A stretch of DNA of 64,000 nt. Source: Desulfofundulus australicus DSM 11792 (GTDB lineage: Bacteria > Bacillota > Desulfotomaculia > Desulfotomaculales > Desulfovirgulaceae). Shown piece after piece: positions 54,025 through 62,589 of the stretch; the first letter of the stretch is position 1; each line of letters begins with the position of its first letter. The stretch spans positions 84,276 through 148,275 of the forward strand of contig NZ_FQUW01000006.1 in assembly GCF_900129285.1 (NCBI RefSeq), in the 5' to 3' direction. A program made the translations under genes and the position numbers. Below the pieces are notes generated by a model that saw only the letters and a program-made list of their open reading frames with translations, was not told where the DNA came from and searched no databases.

Positions 54025-54381
54025 TCAACATTTTCCCCTCCTGATGAGCAGGTTATATAACCTGCCGGCAGCATGGAAACTGTCCAGGGGGGTGGAAAAA
54101 AGGGGAACGCCTTCCCTCTCCGCCAGGTCCACGGTATCCGGCGGGGGAACCCGGCCCCCGGAAATAACCACCCCGCTTAAACCCACCAGGGATGCCACGG
54201 CGATTACATTGCGGTGGCGCTGGATGGTAATCCACAGGCTTCCCCGGCGGGCACGGGCCAGCACGTCACTCATCATATCACCACAGTAGGCACCGTACAC
54301 CGGGGGCAGGGCCAGGGCTTTGTGGTGATGGGCAGTCAGTTCCAGTTCCGCAATTATTTCCTGCCAGTCAATCAGCTTCAC
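54025..54381 (-). CDS. DRTGG-domain protein (second copy)
   Basis: 118 residues from a GTG at 54381 (MKLIDWQEIIAELEL) behind GGGGGTG. A single DRTGG-like domain: AYCGDMMSDVLARARRGSLW, AVASLVGLSGVVISGG, REGVPLFSTPLDSFHAAGRL. Related to the protein at 56192. It overlaps the sensory hydrogenase gene by 14 nt. DRTGG domains may bind nucleotides; the function in hydrogenase clusters is unknown, but the pairing with this type of hydrogenase recurs in clostridia. Confidence 0.82.
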   Translation of the reverse strand: MKLIDWQEIIAELELTAHHHKALALPPVYGAYCGDMMSDVLARARRGSLWITIQRHRNVIAVASLVGLSGVVISGGRVPPPDTVDLAEREGVPLFSTPLDSFHAAGRLYNLLIRRGKC

Positions 54382-55711
54382 CACCCCCGTCCCTGGCCTG
54401 TTTCCAGTCCCGCCCCATGGCCGGCGGCTGTTTCTGAGCCAGTTCCACCATCTCTTCCGCCAGCTGCTGCAGGCGCTCCCGCAGTTCAAAAATACAGTAG
54501 CTGCGGCGGGCATACCCCTGCACTATATCTTCAGCCAGGGCGCGGCAGCTTGGTGAACCGCAGGACCCGCAGTCCAGCCCGGGAAGTTCGGCACAAATTC
54601 GCTCCGCCTCCTCCAGCCGGGCCAGGGCCACCCGGGGATCGCTGGCCAGGGTTAAGGCCGGACGGGCTGGAATGGGTGTCTTCAGGCGGTAATAATCCAG
54701 CTCCCTGGGGTACGCCCATTTTTCGCGGGAGCGGTGATGCTTGACCAGATTGCCCATGCGCACCCGGGCCACAAAGGGATTCTGCGGCACCAGGGGACCG
54801 CCGATGCAGCCTCCTGTGCAGGCCTGGGCTTCCAGGTAGTCGATGTCCGTAAGACCCCCCCTTTCTATTTCATCCAGGACGCTGATCACGCTGTGAATGC
54901 CATCAACGGCCAGCAGTGAACCGGTTTTAATGGCCTCGTTTTCTCCCCCTGCCCGGCCCCAGCCGATGCCCACTCCCGAAGCGCGGGGGGCCACCGGGTT
55001 TGTGACGGGCATTTCCAGACGCTTGAGCAGGGCACCATAAACCACAGCCATGGAGATGGCCCCATCAACGCTGGACCTGCCTTCGGAAGGCTGCTTAACT
55101 TCTGTTACTTTGGCGGGACAGGGGGTAATAAAAAAAGTACCAATTTCGCCCGGCTCAAGCCCGGTCTTCCGGCAAGCCTGCTCCCGGGCCATACGACCCG
55201 CTATTTCCATGGGAGATTCTATAGGAATGATGTGCTCCAGCAGACTGGGAAAACGCACCTGGATTAGCCTTACCACCGCAGGACAGGCCGAAGAGATCAA
55301 CGGCCGTGGCCGGTCGGGGTAAACCTCAAGGTAATGCCTGATGGCCCAGGAAACGGCTTCCGCTGCCAGGGCAACTTCGAAAACATCATCAAAGCCCAGG
55401 GCCAGCAGGGCACTCAGGACTCTGGCAGGTGTATGTTCTGGCTTGAACTGGCCGTAAAAGGAAGGGGCCGGGAGAGCGATGGTATATTTAAAATCTTTAA
55501 GTTTTTCCAGGGAATCGGTTATGGCCAGTTTGGCCTGGTTGGGGCAGACGCGAATGCATTCACCGCAGTCAATGCAGCGCTCCTCGATAATGCGGGCTCT
55601 GCCCTTGCGCACCCGGATGGCTTCCGTGGGGCAATGCTTGATGCAGTTGGTACACCCCCGGCATTTTTCTTCGTCCAAACGCACCGAGTGAAAATACTGC
55701 TGCATTTTCAA
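54368..55711 (-). CDS. sensory (HydS-like) [FeFe] hydrogenase
   Basis: 447 residues. Two N-terminal 4Fe-4S motifs (CRGCTNCIKHCP, CIDCGECIRVCP), an H-cluster domain with altered motifs (L1 SSACPAV, L2 TPCPAKVTE, L3 QACTGGCIGG), and a C-terminal 4Fe-4S domain (LDCGSCGSPSCRALAEDIV, ~385). The Cys used for proton transfer in catalytic enzymes is Ala in L1, and the Met of L2 is Thr, both as described for HydS-type sensory enzymes. Low turnover and a sensing role are therefore likely. Flanking DRTGG and RsbW-like genes would relay the signal (inference). Confidence 0.88.
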   Translation of the reverse strand: MKMQQYFHSVRLDEEKCRGCTNCIKHCPTEAIRVRKGRARIIEERCIDCGECIRVCPNQAKLAITDSLEKLKDFKYTIALPAPSFYGQFKPEHTPARVLSALLALGFDDVFEVALAAEAVSWAIRHYLEVYPDRPRPLISSACPAVVRLIQVRFPSLLEHIIPIESPMEIAGRMAREQACRKTGLEPGEIGTFFITPCPAKVTEVKQPSEGRSSVDGAISMAVVYGALLKRLEMPVTNPVAPRASGVGIGWGRAGGENEAIKTGSLLAVDGIHSVISVLDEIERGGLTDIDYLEAQACTGGCIGGPLVPQNPFVARVRMGNLVKHHRSREKWAYPRELDYYRLKTPIPARPALTLASDPRVALARLEEAERICAELPGLDCGSCGSPSCRALAEDIVQGYARRSYCIFELRERLQQLAEEMVELAQKQPPAMGRDWKQARDGGGEAD

Positions 55712-55761
55712 TCACCACTTCTTGATATTGGTACCACCCCGGCAGAGGTCGTCACTCGCAA

Positions 55762-56175
55762 CTAATTATTGAAAACCACCGCCCATAATCTGGTACCTTT
55801 GTTTACCTCGGACCGGATATCCAGCTCATCGGCGCTCTTTTTAATGTTGGGCAGGCCCATGCCCGCCCCGAAGCCCATTTCCCGGATGTGGGGCGGGGCG
55901 GTGGAGTACCCTTCCTGCATGGCCAGGGAGATGTCGGGAATACCCGGGCCTTCATCGTCGGCAATAATTTCCACTTTGCGGGGAGTGATATTGGCCGTCA
56001 GGCTGCCGTGACAGGCGTGGATGACAATGTTCATCTCCGCCTCGTAGGCAATAATAATGGCCTTGCGGGTGGTTGCGGGATCCATACCGGCCAGTTGCAA
56101 GGCTTTTTTGATCTTCGTAGCAGCCTGGCCCGCCCGGCTGAAATCCATTCCCTGCACCTGGAACTTCAACTGCAA
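55762..56175 (-). CDS. RsbW-like anti-sigma regulatory factor / serine kinase ATPase
   Basis: 137 residues, GHKL ATPase of the RsbW/SpoIIAB type: N box IIIAYEAEMNIVIHACHG, G1 DDEGPGIPDIS, and GFGAGMGLPNIKKSADEL as the G2 region. Such proteins bind sigma factors or phosphorylate anti-anti-sigma factors. It lies between a DRTGG gene and the HydS-like gene, 16 and 50 nt from them. No sigma factor or STAS partner is visible in the window. Confidence 0.88.
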   Translation of the reverse strand: MQLKFQVQGMDFSRAGQAATKIKKALQLAGMDPATTRKAIIIAYEAEMNIVIHACHGSLTANITPRKVEIIADDEGPGIPDISLAMQEGYSTAPPHIREMGFGAGMGLPNIKKSADELDIRSEVNKGTRLWAVVFNN

Positions 56176-56191
56176 GGTATCTCACCCCGCT

Positions 56192-56539
56192 TCAGAAACT
56201 CCGCAGTCCCGCCTGGTAAAGGATGCCGCAACTTTCAAAAAGGAACATATCCGTTGCCAGCAGGGGAAGGTTCTTTTCCCGCGCCAGCCCAATTACGTCC
56301 TCACCGGGCCTCTTACCCCGTACAAAAACGATGGCCCGCGCTTCCACCATCTCCGCCAGGCGGATGATCTGCACATTGGTAAGCCCGGTCAGCAAAAGGC
56401 AACCCGGCCTGGCAAAACATAAAGAGTCGCTGATCAGGTCGCAGCCGAAGCCACAGGTAACCTCTGTGTCAAGCAAGTTATCGCCGCAGAGAACATCGGC
56501 ATTAAGCATTTCCTTAACAGCCTGTAACTTTATGGTCAT
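56192..56539 (-). CDS. DRTGG-domain protein (first copy)
   Basis: 115 residues: MLNADVLCGDNLLDTEVTCG, GCDLISDSLCFARPGCLLLT, EMVEARAIVFVRGKRPGEDV, FLFESCGILYQAGL. A single DRTGG domain, related to the protein at 54025 but richer in Cys. ATG at 56539 after GGCAGGTGA. First gene of the sensory/hydABC gene run, preceded by an AT-rich region with a possible operator. Confidence 0.83.
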   Translation of the reverse strand: MTIKLQAVKEMLNADVLCGDNLLDTEVTCGFGCDLISDSLCFARPGCLLLTGLTNVQIIRLAEMVEARAIVFVRGKRPGEDVIGLAREKNLPLLATDMFLFESCGILYQAGLRSF

Positions 56540-56578
56540 TCACCTGCCATAAAAAGCTTTTTTGATCATGCACCCCGG

Positions 56579-56602
56579 TCAATAATCATATATTATTGTC
56601 AA
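56579..56602. promoter_or_regulatory. inverted repeat upstream of the hydrogenase sensory operon
   Basis: CAATAAT (56580-56586) and ATTATTG (56592-56598) are inverted around CATAT, ending in TTGACA on the minus strand (56601-56596). It may be an operator overlapping the promoter of the gene at 56192. I cannot assign a clear -10 box. The surrounding 310-bp gap is very AT-rich and otherwise shows only the hydG terminator. Confidence 0.35.
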
Positions 56603-56767
56603 CCATCAAATTTATTTATTACAACAGAATAATACTTTTTTTCAAAAAAGCAATACAAGTTTGCTAAATGGTCATTTAAAAGAGCCGAGCGGTATTGTAA
56701 TACGGCCCAATGGTTTTAACGACGTTTATTAACAAAAATCTCGTTTTATCACCTCCCAGTGTATTTT

Positions 56768-56810
56768 ACAAAAAAACCCTCCTTCGTTACCAGTAACAAA
56801 GGAGGGTTTG
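56768..56810 (-). terminator. intrinsic terminator after hydG
   Basis: Minus strand AAACCCTCCTTT...AAGGAGGGTTTTTTTG: a strong stem (arms 56798-56809 and 56774-56784) followed by a T-run. It ends the maturation operon before the sensory operon starts. Confidence 0.92.
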
Positions 56811-56849
56811 AAGACCAGCAGATGTAAACGCGAAAACGCACAGTAAAAC

Positions 56850-58262
56850 CTAAAAGTACAGGTCCCGCTGCCCTTTCTCGATCATCTCCAGACGGGCAAT
56901 GGTTTCCTCACGCACGGCGGGATTTTCGATGAGCTCCAGGTGCTTCCGGATAGCCTCCTCGCCCACCCGCCGGGTTTCCGGAGAAGCATAGTCCAGGAGA
57001 AATTCCTTGAAGGTAAGAATGGCGTTGGGCTGGCAGACGTTCTGGATCTGGCCGGTTTTGGCCAAAGACATGAACCGGTCCCCGGTACGCCCTTTACGGT
57101 AACAGGCCGTGCAGAAGCTGGGTATGTACCCGGACAGGCAGACACTGCGCAGCATCTCGTCGGGGCTCCGGTGATCCTCCACCTGGAACTGGGCGGTCTC
57201 GCCTTCCTCTTGATGCTCACCGCTTAGAGATTTGCGGTAGCCTCCCACGCCCGTACACGAGCCGGCGCTGATCTGGGAAATACCCACCGAGATCAACTCA
57301 TCCCGGAACTCCGGCCGTTCCCGGGTGGACAGAATCATGCCCGTATAAGGCACGGCCAGGCGCAGGATGGCAATGATTTTCTTGAAGTCCCGGTCGGAAA
57401 CCAGGTAAGGGAAGTTCTCCAGATTGATATTTAAAGCCGGGCGCAGCCGGGGCACCGAAATGGTATGCGGACCCACACCAAAACGCTCTTCCAGATGCAA
57501 AGCATGGAAAAGCAGGCCCAGCACCTCAAACTTGTAATCGTACAGCCCGAACAGAACTCCCAGGCCCACATCATCAATGCCGGCTTCCATGGCCCGGTCC
57601 ATGGCCGTGGTGTGCCAGTCGTAATCCCGCTTGGGGCCGGAGGGGTGCATGGCCCGGTAGGTATCCCGGTGGTAGGTTTCCTGGAACAAAATATAGGTAC
57701 CAATGCCGACTTTCTTTAAAAGGCGGTATTCATCCACCGTGGTAGCGGCGATGTTCACGTTCACCCTCCGGATGCTGCCGTTTTTGTCCTTCACGGAGTA
57801 GATGGTCTCGATGGCTTCCAGCACGTAATCAATGGGGCAGTTGACCGGGTCCTCACCCGTTTCCAGGGCCAGCCGCTTGTGCCCCATGGCTTCCAGGGCA
57901 ACCACCTCATCCCGGATTTCCTCCATGGTCAGGCGGCGCCGCACCAGCTCTTTGTTATCCCGGCGGTAGCCGCAGTAACGGCAGTTGTTGATGCAGTAGT
58001 TGCTGATGTAAAGGGGGGCAAAAAAGACCAGCCTTTTGCCGTATATTTTCTCCTTAATCCGGTACGCAGTGGCATACATGAAGTCCAGGATACCGGGGTC
58101 TTCCACATGCAACAAAACGGCAACTTCCGAAGGAGTGAGTCCCTTTGCCTCCCCCGCCCGGGCGATGATCTCCCGGGCCGCGGCGGGGTCTGCCCGGCGG
58201 CCTTCTTCAAGCAGGCCATAGATCTGCTCTTCGTTGATAAAGGTGGCCGGTTCACACTTCAT
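56850..58262 (-). CDS. hydG: [FeFe] hydrogenase maturase HydG (radical SAM tyrosine lyase)
   Basis: 470 residues. Splits tyrosine to give the CO and CN ligands of the H-cluster as an Fe(CO)2(CN) synthon. Radical-SAM Cys triad in NYCINNCRYCGYRRDN (~90-105), ALETGEDPVNCP, VPRLRPALNINLENFP, and the C-terminal cluster region FCTACYRKGRTGDRFM with a further Cys at NVCQPN. Normal length. It overlaps the end of hydE by 11 nt. Confidence 0.96.
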   Translation of the reverse strand: MKCEPATFINEEQIYGLLEEGRRADPAAAREIIARAGEAKGLTPSEVAVLLHVEDPGILDFMYATAYRIKEKIYGKRLVFFAPLYISNYCINNCRYCGYRRDNKELVRRRLTMEEIRDEVVALEAMGHKRLALETGEDPVNCPIDYVLEAIETIYSVKDKNGSIRRVNVNIAATTVDEYRLLKKVGIGTYILFQETYHRDTYRAMHPSGPKRDYDWHTTAMDRAMEAGIDDVGLGVLFGLYDYKFEVLGLLFHALHLEERFGVGPHTISVPRLRPALNINLENFPYLVSDRDFKKIIAILRLAVPYTGMILSTRERPEFRDELISVGISQISAGSCTGVGGYRKSLSGEHQEEGETAQFQVEDHRSPDEMLRSVCLSGYIPSFCTACYRKGRTGDRFMSLAKTGQIQNVCQPNAILTFKEFLLDYASPETRRVGEEAIRKHLELIENPAVREETIARLEMIEKGQRDLYF

Positions 58263-59322
58263 TGTTCATCCCTCCTTGAATTTTCGGGGAATGCCCGGGC
58301 CCGCGCCCCACCCGCCGGTTCAAGGAATGGATCATGTTTTTCAAGGCAACCAGTGTGGCTTCCATTTCGTCGTCCATTCCCGCCTTTCCGGGATAGATCT
58401 GGTAATAGCAGCGGTAAGGCGGCGGGGTTGTATCGGGCATAATCACGTTGGCACCAAAACACAGGCCCAAACGGCGCCCTGCGGGATGGATGGTACCCAG
58501 GGCCGTGGTGGCGGGCAAATGGGCCCGGGGAAGGAGCAACCTGGCTATGGCCAGCACCTTCAGGGTGAGTTCCAGCTCTCCGGGAGGCTCTTTGGCCAGG
58601 GGTGTTTGCGGGTGGGGTATGAAGGGGCCAATGCCCGCCATCTCCACGTCCAACTCCCGCATGAGCAGGATGTCGGCGGCCAGGGTTTCCAGACTCTGGC
58701 CAGGCAGGCCGACGATGTTTCCCGACCCCACCTGGTAGCCCAGCTCCCGCAACCATTTCAGGCGCAGCAGCCGGTCCTGCAAGGTGGTACCCGGCCGCAG
58801 CCGGGCAAAAAGGGCGGCGTCGGCGGTTTCGTGCTTCAAGAGGTAGCGGTCGGCTCCCGCCTCCCGCCACAGGCGGTAATCCTCAAAGGAACGCTCGCCG
58901 ACGGAAAGGGTTACCGCTCCTACCCCCACCTCTCCCTTTAAACGCCTGATTATATCCGCCAGAACCGGGGCCGTGTAATGGGGATCTTCTCCCGATTGCA
59001 GAACAATGGTCGGAAGACCCAACCCGGCGGCCTTACGGGCAGTGGCCAGGATTTCCCCGGGAGTTAAGCGGTAACGCCGCAACTTCCGGTTGTCCCGGCG
59101 CAGGCCGCAGTAAAGGCAATTCTGGCGGCAGTAGTTGGAAAACTCAATGATGCCCCGTAAGTGCACCTCATCTCCCAGGAATGCCGCCCTCACCCCGTCG
59201 GCCGCCCGGCCGAGGGCATCAACCTCTTCGCCCCTGGCCTGAAGCAAAACAATTACTTCATGGCGCTCAAGACCGTGGCTTCCTCTGGCTTTTTTCAGCA
59301 CTTCCACGAATTCCTGCCGCAT
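58252..59322 (-). CDS. hydE: [FeFe] hydrogenase maturase HydE (radical SAM)
   Basis: 356 residues from the ATG at 59322, 6 nt after AGGTGG; an upstream in-frame extension overlaps hydF. Radical-SAM triad in NYCRQNCLYCGLRRDN (~62-77), IVLQSGEDPHYT, LKHETADAALFARLRPG, VGSGNIVGLPGQSLETLA. It processes the HydG product toward the diiron subcluster. Located between hydF (10-nt gap) and hydG (overlap). Confidence 0.95.
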   Translation of the reverse strand: MRQEFVEVLKKARGSHGLERHEVIVLLQARGEEVDALGRAADGVRAAFLGDEVHLRGIIEFSNYCRQNCLYCGLRRDNRKLRRYRLTPGEILATARKAAGLGLPTIVLQSGEDPHYTAPVLADIIRRLKGEVGVGAVTLSVGERSFEDYRLWREAGADRYLLKHETADAALFARLRPGTTLQDRLLRLKWLRELGYQVGSGNIVGLPGQSLETLAADILLMRELDVEMAGIGPFIPHPQTPLAKEPPGELELTLKVLAIARLLLPRAHLPATTALGTIHPAGRRLGLCFGANVIMPDTTPPPYRCYYQIYPGKAGMDDEMEATLVALKNMIHSLNRRVGRGPGHSPKIQGGMNNEV

Positions 59323-59332
59323 ATAAAACCAC

Positions 59333-60613
59333 CTATGTACGAGAAACCTGCTGCAAAAGGGCCAGCTCGTCTTCAAATTCCACCTGTTCCTCTTCCAGAA
59401 CGGCTAAAGCCTGGGGGAAGGGGGATAATGCCCGCTTTAAAACCCCGTGAATGTGGGCCATGAGCACGCCGTAATTGACAACTGGCACCCCGGCTTCCTG
59501 GGCCTGCATGATCCGGTAGAGCATTTCCCGGCGGTTGAGCATACAGGCCCCGCAGTGCACGATCAGCTTGTACTCCCGGAGGTTTTCGGGCAGTGTACTG
59601 CCGCCGCTGGCCACGTCAAAGAGCAACTCTCCCCCCACCGCCTGCCGGAGCCAGCGGGGGATCTTCACCCGGCCGATATCATCCTGGATGGGATGATGGG
59701 TACAGGCCTCGGCAATGAGGATTTTGTCCCCGGGCTTTAAATCCTTGACGGCCCTGGCCCCGGCCACCAGGGTGGGCAGGTCTCCTTTATAGCGGGCAAA
59801 CAGGATGGAGAAGGAGGTGAAAAGCACATCCGGCGGTGTGTCGGCCACGGCCTTGAGATAGGCCGAGGCATCGGTAACCACCAGCTTTGGTTTCACGGCC
59901 ATGCTGGCCAGGGCGTGCTTCAGCTCCCGCTCCTTGACCATCACTGCGACGGCGTCGTTTTCCAGCACGTCCCGGATTACCTGCTGCTGCGGGAGGATGA
60001 GCCTCCCCCTGGGAGCAGCCTTGTCAATGGGGATGACCAGCATGACCAGGTCCCCCGGTTCAATCAGGTCCCCCACAATGGTGGGAAGGGCCCAGTCCCT
60101 GGGGGCAGCCTTTACGACGGCCATTTTCAGCTCATTGATGCCCCGGCGGGTCAAAGCGCTGACCGCCACAAAGGGCACATCCAGCTCCTGCTGCCACGGG
60201 CGGTTAACCGCTTCGGGGTAGAGGTCAATTTTGTTGATTACTCCCAGCACCGGCACTTTTTGTTCCCGGGCCCGGTTCACCACATCCCGTTCATAATCCC
60301 CGATGCCCTGCCCGGGATCCACCACCAGCAGGGCCAGGTCGGTTTTGTTGAGCACCTCCAGGGTTTTCTGCACCCGCAGGGCGCCCAGTTCCCCGGTATC
60401 GTCCAGCCCCGCCGTGTCGATAATCATCACCGGCCCCAGGGGGAGGAGCTCCATGGCCTTGGCCACGGGATCGGTGGTTGTGCCGGGGATGCCGGAAACG
60501 ATGGCCACTTCCTGGTTGGTTATGGCGTTAATTAAGCTGGATTTGCCTGCATTGCGCCGGCCGAAAAGGGCAATATGCAGCCGCTGCCCCCGGGGGGTAG
60601 CATTCAGGCTCAT
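59333..60613 (-). CDS. hydF: [FeFe] hydrogenase maturation GTPase HydF
   Basis: 426-residue scaffold on which the diiron cluster is completed before transfer to HydA. N-terminal GTPase domain: GRRNAGKSSLINAI, SGIPGTTTDPV, IIDTAGLDDTG, NKIDLY. The C-terminal metal-binding part has EACTHHPIQDDIGRVKIPRW and VHCGACMLNRREM, the CxHx-CxxC cluster ligands. It overlaps aspA by 4 nt (ATGA). Confidence 0.96.
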   Translation of the reverse strand: MSLNATPRGQRLHIALFGRRNAGKSSLINAITNQEVAIVSGIPGTTTDPVAKAMELLPLGPVMIIDTAGLDDTGELGALRVQKTLEVLNKTDLALLVVDPGQGIGDYERDVVNRAREQKVPVLGVINKIDLYPEAVNRPWQQELDVPFVAVSALTRRGINELKMAVVKAAPRDWALPTIVGDLIEPGDLVMLVIPIDKAAPRGRLILPQQQVIRDVLENDAVAVMVKERELKHALASMAVKPKLVVTDASAYLKAVADTPPDVLFTSFSILFARYKGDLPTLVAGARAVKDLKPGDKILIAEACTHHPIQDDIGRVKIPRWLRQAVGGELLFDVASGGSTLPENLREYKLIVHCGACMLNRREMLYRIMQAQEAGVPVVNYGVLMAHIHGVLKRALSPFPQALAVLEEEQVEFEDELALLQQVSRT

Positions 60614-62049
60614 GGCTTATCACCTTCCCTGGTTAAAAAGCGCTTTAAATGCCGCACGCCGGCCACACCCGGTGTGGTCAGCTCTTCCGGTTTAAGGATT
60701 GCTTCGATTTCCTCCCTGGTGAACAACCCCTCCTCCACCAGCAACTCCGTCACCGGCCGGCCGCTCCGGACCGCCCGCAGAACCATGGCGGTAGCCTTCT
60801 CGTAGCCCAGGAAAGGGACAAAGGCGGTGATCACCCCCTGGCTGGCTTCCAGCAACTGCCGGCAGCGGGCCTCATCAGCTTGAATGCCCCGGACGCATTT
60901 TTCCGCCAGCAGCCTGGCCGCCCCGGTCATCATTTCCAGGGAGTGGAGCAAATTGTGGGCAATCAGGGGGAGGAAGGCATTCAACTCCAGCTGCCCGGAA
61001 GCCGCGGCCATGTTAATGGCCGCATCGCCGGCCATCACCTGGTAGGCCACCTGGGTGACCATTTCGGGGATCACGGGGTTGACCTTGCCGGGCATGATCG
61101 ATGAACCGGCCTGCACCTCAGGCAGCACGATTTCCCCCAGCCCCGCCCGGGGGCCGGAAGATAACAGGCGCAGATCCCCGGCTATCTTGGCCAGGTTGAC
61201 AGCGGCGGTCTTTACAAAGCCGGAGACCTCCGCGAAAATGTCGGCATTTTGCGTGGCTTCCACGGTATTTTCCGCCCGGGCCAGGCCAAAACCGGTCAGC
61301 TCCCGCAGGATCTCCACCACCCGGAAGATATAACGCCGGCTGGCGTTGAGTCCCGTCCCCACGGCTGTCCCACCCAGGTTAACCTGCCGCAGGCGTTCCT
61401 CTGCCTTGTACAAACGCCACCAGTCCCGGGCTACCGCCTCGGCGTAGGCGCTGAACTCCTGGCCCAGGGTAATGGGCACTGCATCCTGCAGCTGGGTGCG
61501 GCCGATCTTGAGTATGGAGGCAAACTCCTTTTCCTTGGCCTGCAGGGCCCCCTGCAGAACGGCCATGGCCTGGCTCAACTCCCGCACCAGCTTGATGGCC
61601 GCCACCCGCAGGGCCGTAGGGTAAACGTCATTGGTGGACTGACCCAGGTTAACGTGATCCAGCGGATGGACCAGTGAGTAATCTCCCTTCGTCCCCCCCA
61701 GGATTTCAATGGCCCGGTTGGCAATGACCTCGTTGACATTCATGTTGGTGGAAGTGCCCGCCCCGCCCTGAAAGGCGTCGACGACAATTTGATCATGCCA
61801 CTGGCCCCGGGCCAGCTCTTCCGCCGCCTGCACTATGGCCCCGGCAATGCGGGGTTCCAGCAAACCAATCTCCCTGTTGGCCATGGCCGCGGCTTTTTTG
61901 ACCAGGGCCAGGGCCCAGATGAGTTCCCGGTGAACGGGAATCCCGGACACGGCAAAATTTTCTTTGGCCCTTAAAGTATGGATGCCGTAGTAGGCCTCCC
62001 GGGGGATTTCCCTTTCACCCAGCAGATCTTTTTCTACCCGGTAGGACAC
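60610..62049 (-). CDS. aspA: aspartate ammonia-lyase
   Basis: 479 residues of the fumarase/aspartase superfamily: EVIANRAIEILGG, HVNLGQSTNDVYPTALRVA, TQLQDAVPITLGQEF and the signature GSSIMPGKVNPVIPEM. Converts aspartate to fumarate and ammonium. It is packed into the maturation operon, overlapping hydF. Its ammonium or fumarate may serve dithiomethylamine assembly or simply nitrogen flow; the link to maturation is inference. The GTG at 62049 has only a weak ribosome site. Confidence 0.93.
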   Translation of the reverse strand: MSYRVEKDLLGEREIPREAYYGIHTLRAKENFAVSGIPVHRELIWALALVKKAAAMANREIGLLEPRIAGAIVQAAEELARGQWHDQIVVDAFQGGAGTSTNMNVNEVIANRAIEILGGTKGDYSLVHPLDHVNLGQSTNDVYPTALRVAAIKLVRELSQAMAVLQGALQAKEKEFASILKIGRTQLQDAVPITLGQEFSAYAEAVARDWWRLYKAEERLRQVNLGGTAVGTGLNASRRYIFRVVEILRELTGFGLARAENTVEATQNADIFAEVSGFVKTAAVNLAKIAGDLRLLSSGPRAGLGEIVLPEVQAGSSIMPGKVNPVIPEMVTQVAYQVMAGDAAINMAAASGQLELNAFLPLIAHNLLHSLEMMTGAARLLAEKCVRGIQADEARCRQLLEASQGVITAFVPFLGYEKATAMVLRAVRSGRPVTELLVEEGLFTREEIEAILKPEELTTPGVAGVRHLKRFLTREGDKP

Positions 62050-62077
62050 CTCAACCCAACACCCTTTTTAAAATATG

Positions 62078-62329
62078 TTACTTGCGGGACACCAGGGCGC
62101 TTTTTACCTGCACACCCCTGATACTGCCCAGTTTTCCCGTCATAGCCCCGATTTCGTCGGTGGTGCCGTCAACAATCAGGGCGATGACCGCAAGGTTCTT
62201 CTCCCGGTAAGGTATGCCCATACGCCCCACAATAATCTCCGCGTATTCACTTAAAATGCTGTTGATCTTCCCCGCGGCATGCTGGCGGTCTTCGACCAGG
62301 ATGCCGACCACCCCAATGCGCCTTTCCAC
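62078..62329 (-). CDS. TM1266-type iron-only hydrogenase system regulator
   Basis: 83 residues from a GTG at 62329 (MERRIGVVGILVEDRQ), 7 nt after GGAGG. A small ferredoxin-like/ACT-like fold related to the NikR C-terminal domain (YAEIIVGRMGIPYREKNLAV, LIVDGTTDEIGAMTGKLGSI). Family members are encoded with FeFe-hydrogenase maturation genes and are presumed to regulate them or bind a small ligand. First gene of the aspA-hydFEG operon, behind a structured leader. Confidence 0.88.
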   Translation of the reverse strand: MERRIGVVGILVEDRQHAAGKINSILSEYAEIIVGRMGIPYREKNLAVIALIVDGTTDEIGAMTGKLGSIRGVQVKSALVSRK

Positions 62330-62424
62330 AACCTCACCTCCCAACGCCGCAGCTTAAACGCACCCCGCAATTCGTTCACAAATGAGCGCACCATGCACTT
62401 TATAAAAGACGCTATTAATGTAAA

Positions 62425-62460
62425 CAAAAAAGCCTGCCTTTCTCCCACGAAAAGCAGGCT
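62425..62460 (-). terminator. intrinsic terminator in the leader of the maturation operon
   Basis: Minus strand stem AGCCTGC (62460-62454) / GCAGGCT (62437-62431) followed by TTTTTTG. It lies downstream of a good promoter (62590-62618) and about 100 nt before the first gene, so it is placed as an attenuator as well as a possible terminator for the SWIM gene. Confidence 0.85.
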
Positions 62461-62495
62461 GCTGCCCAGTTCTTCGCTGCCCCCTTGAGTACAGG

Positions 62496-62588
62496 AAAAA
62501 CCCTTTTCGCAGGGAAGGCTGTTATGCCGTTGTCACACCCCTCCGGTTCAGGGCCATCAGGCCCCCATCCGTCAGGGTACTTATGAAA
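62496..62588 (-). promoter_or_regulatory. structured 5' leader, candidate riboswitch or attenuator
   Basis: Between the promoter and the terminator the minus-strand RNA can fold into GGGGCC-UGAU-GGCCC capped by outer ACCCU/AGGGGU and CGG/CCG pairs (62536-62580), with unpaired GA and UGAA in an internal loop. A weak CCCU/AGGG hairpin with UUUUU follows (62496-62514). I cannot match it to a riboswitch class I know. It precedes the TM1266-aspA-hydFEG operon. Confidence 0.5.
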
Positions 62589-62589
62589 G

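Noticed and set aside
53975..54031. An 18-codon frame overlapping the stop of the DRTGG gene with a good AGGAGGGG site
   Set aside because: Too short and not hydrophobic or otherwise patterned; the ribosome site may be chance, so it is not listed as a gene.
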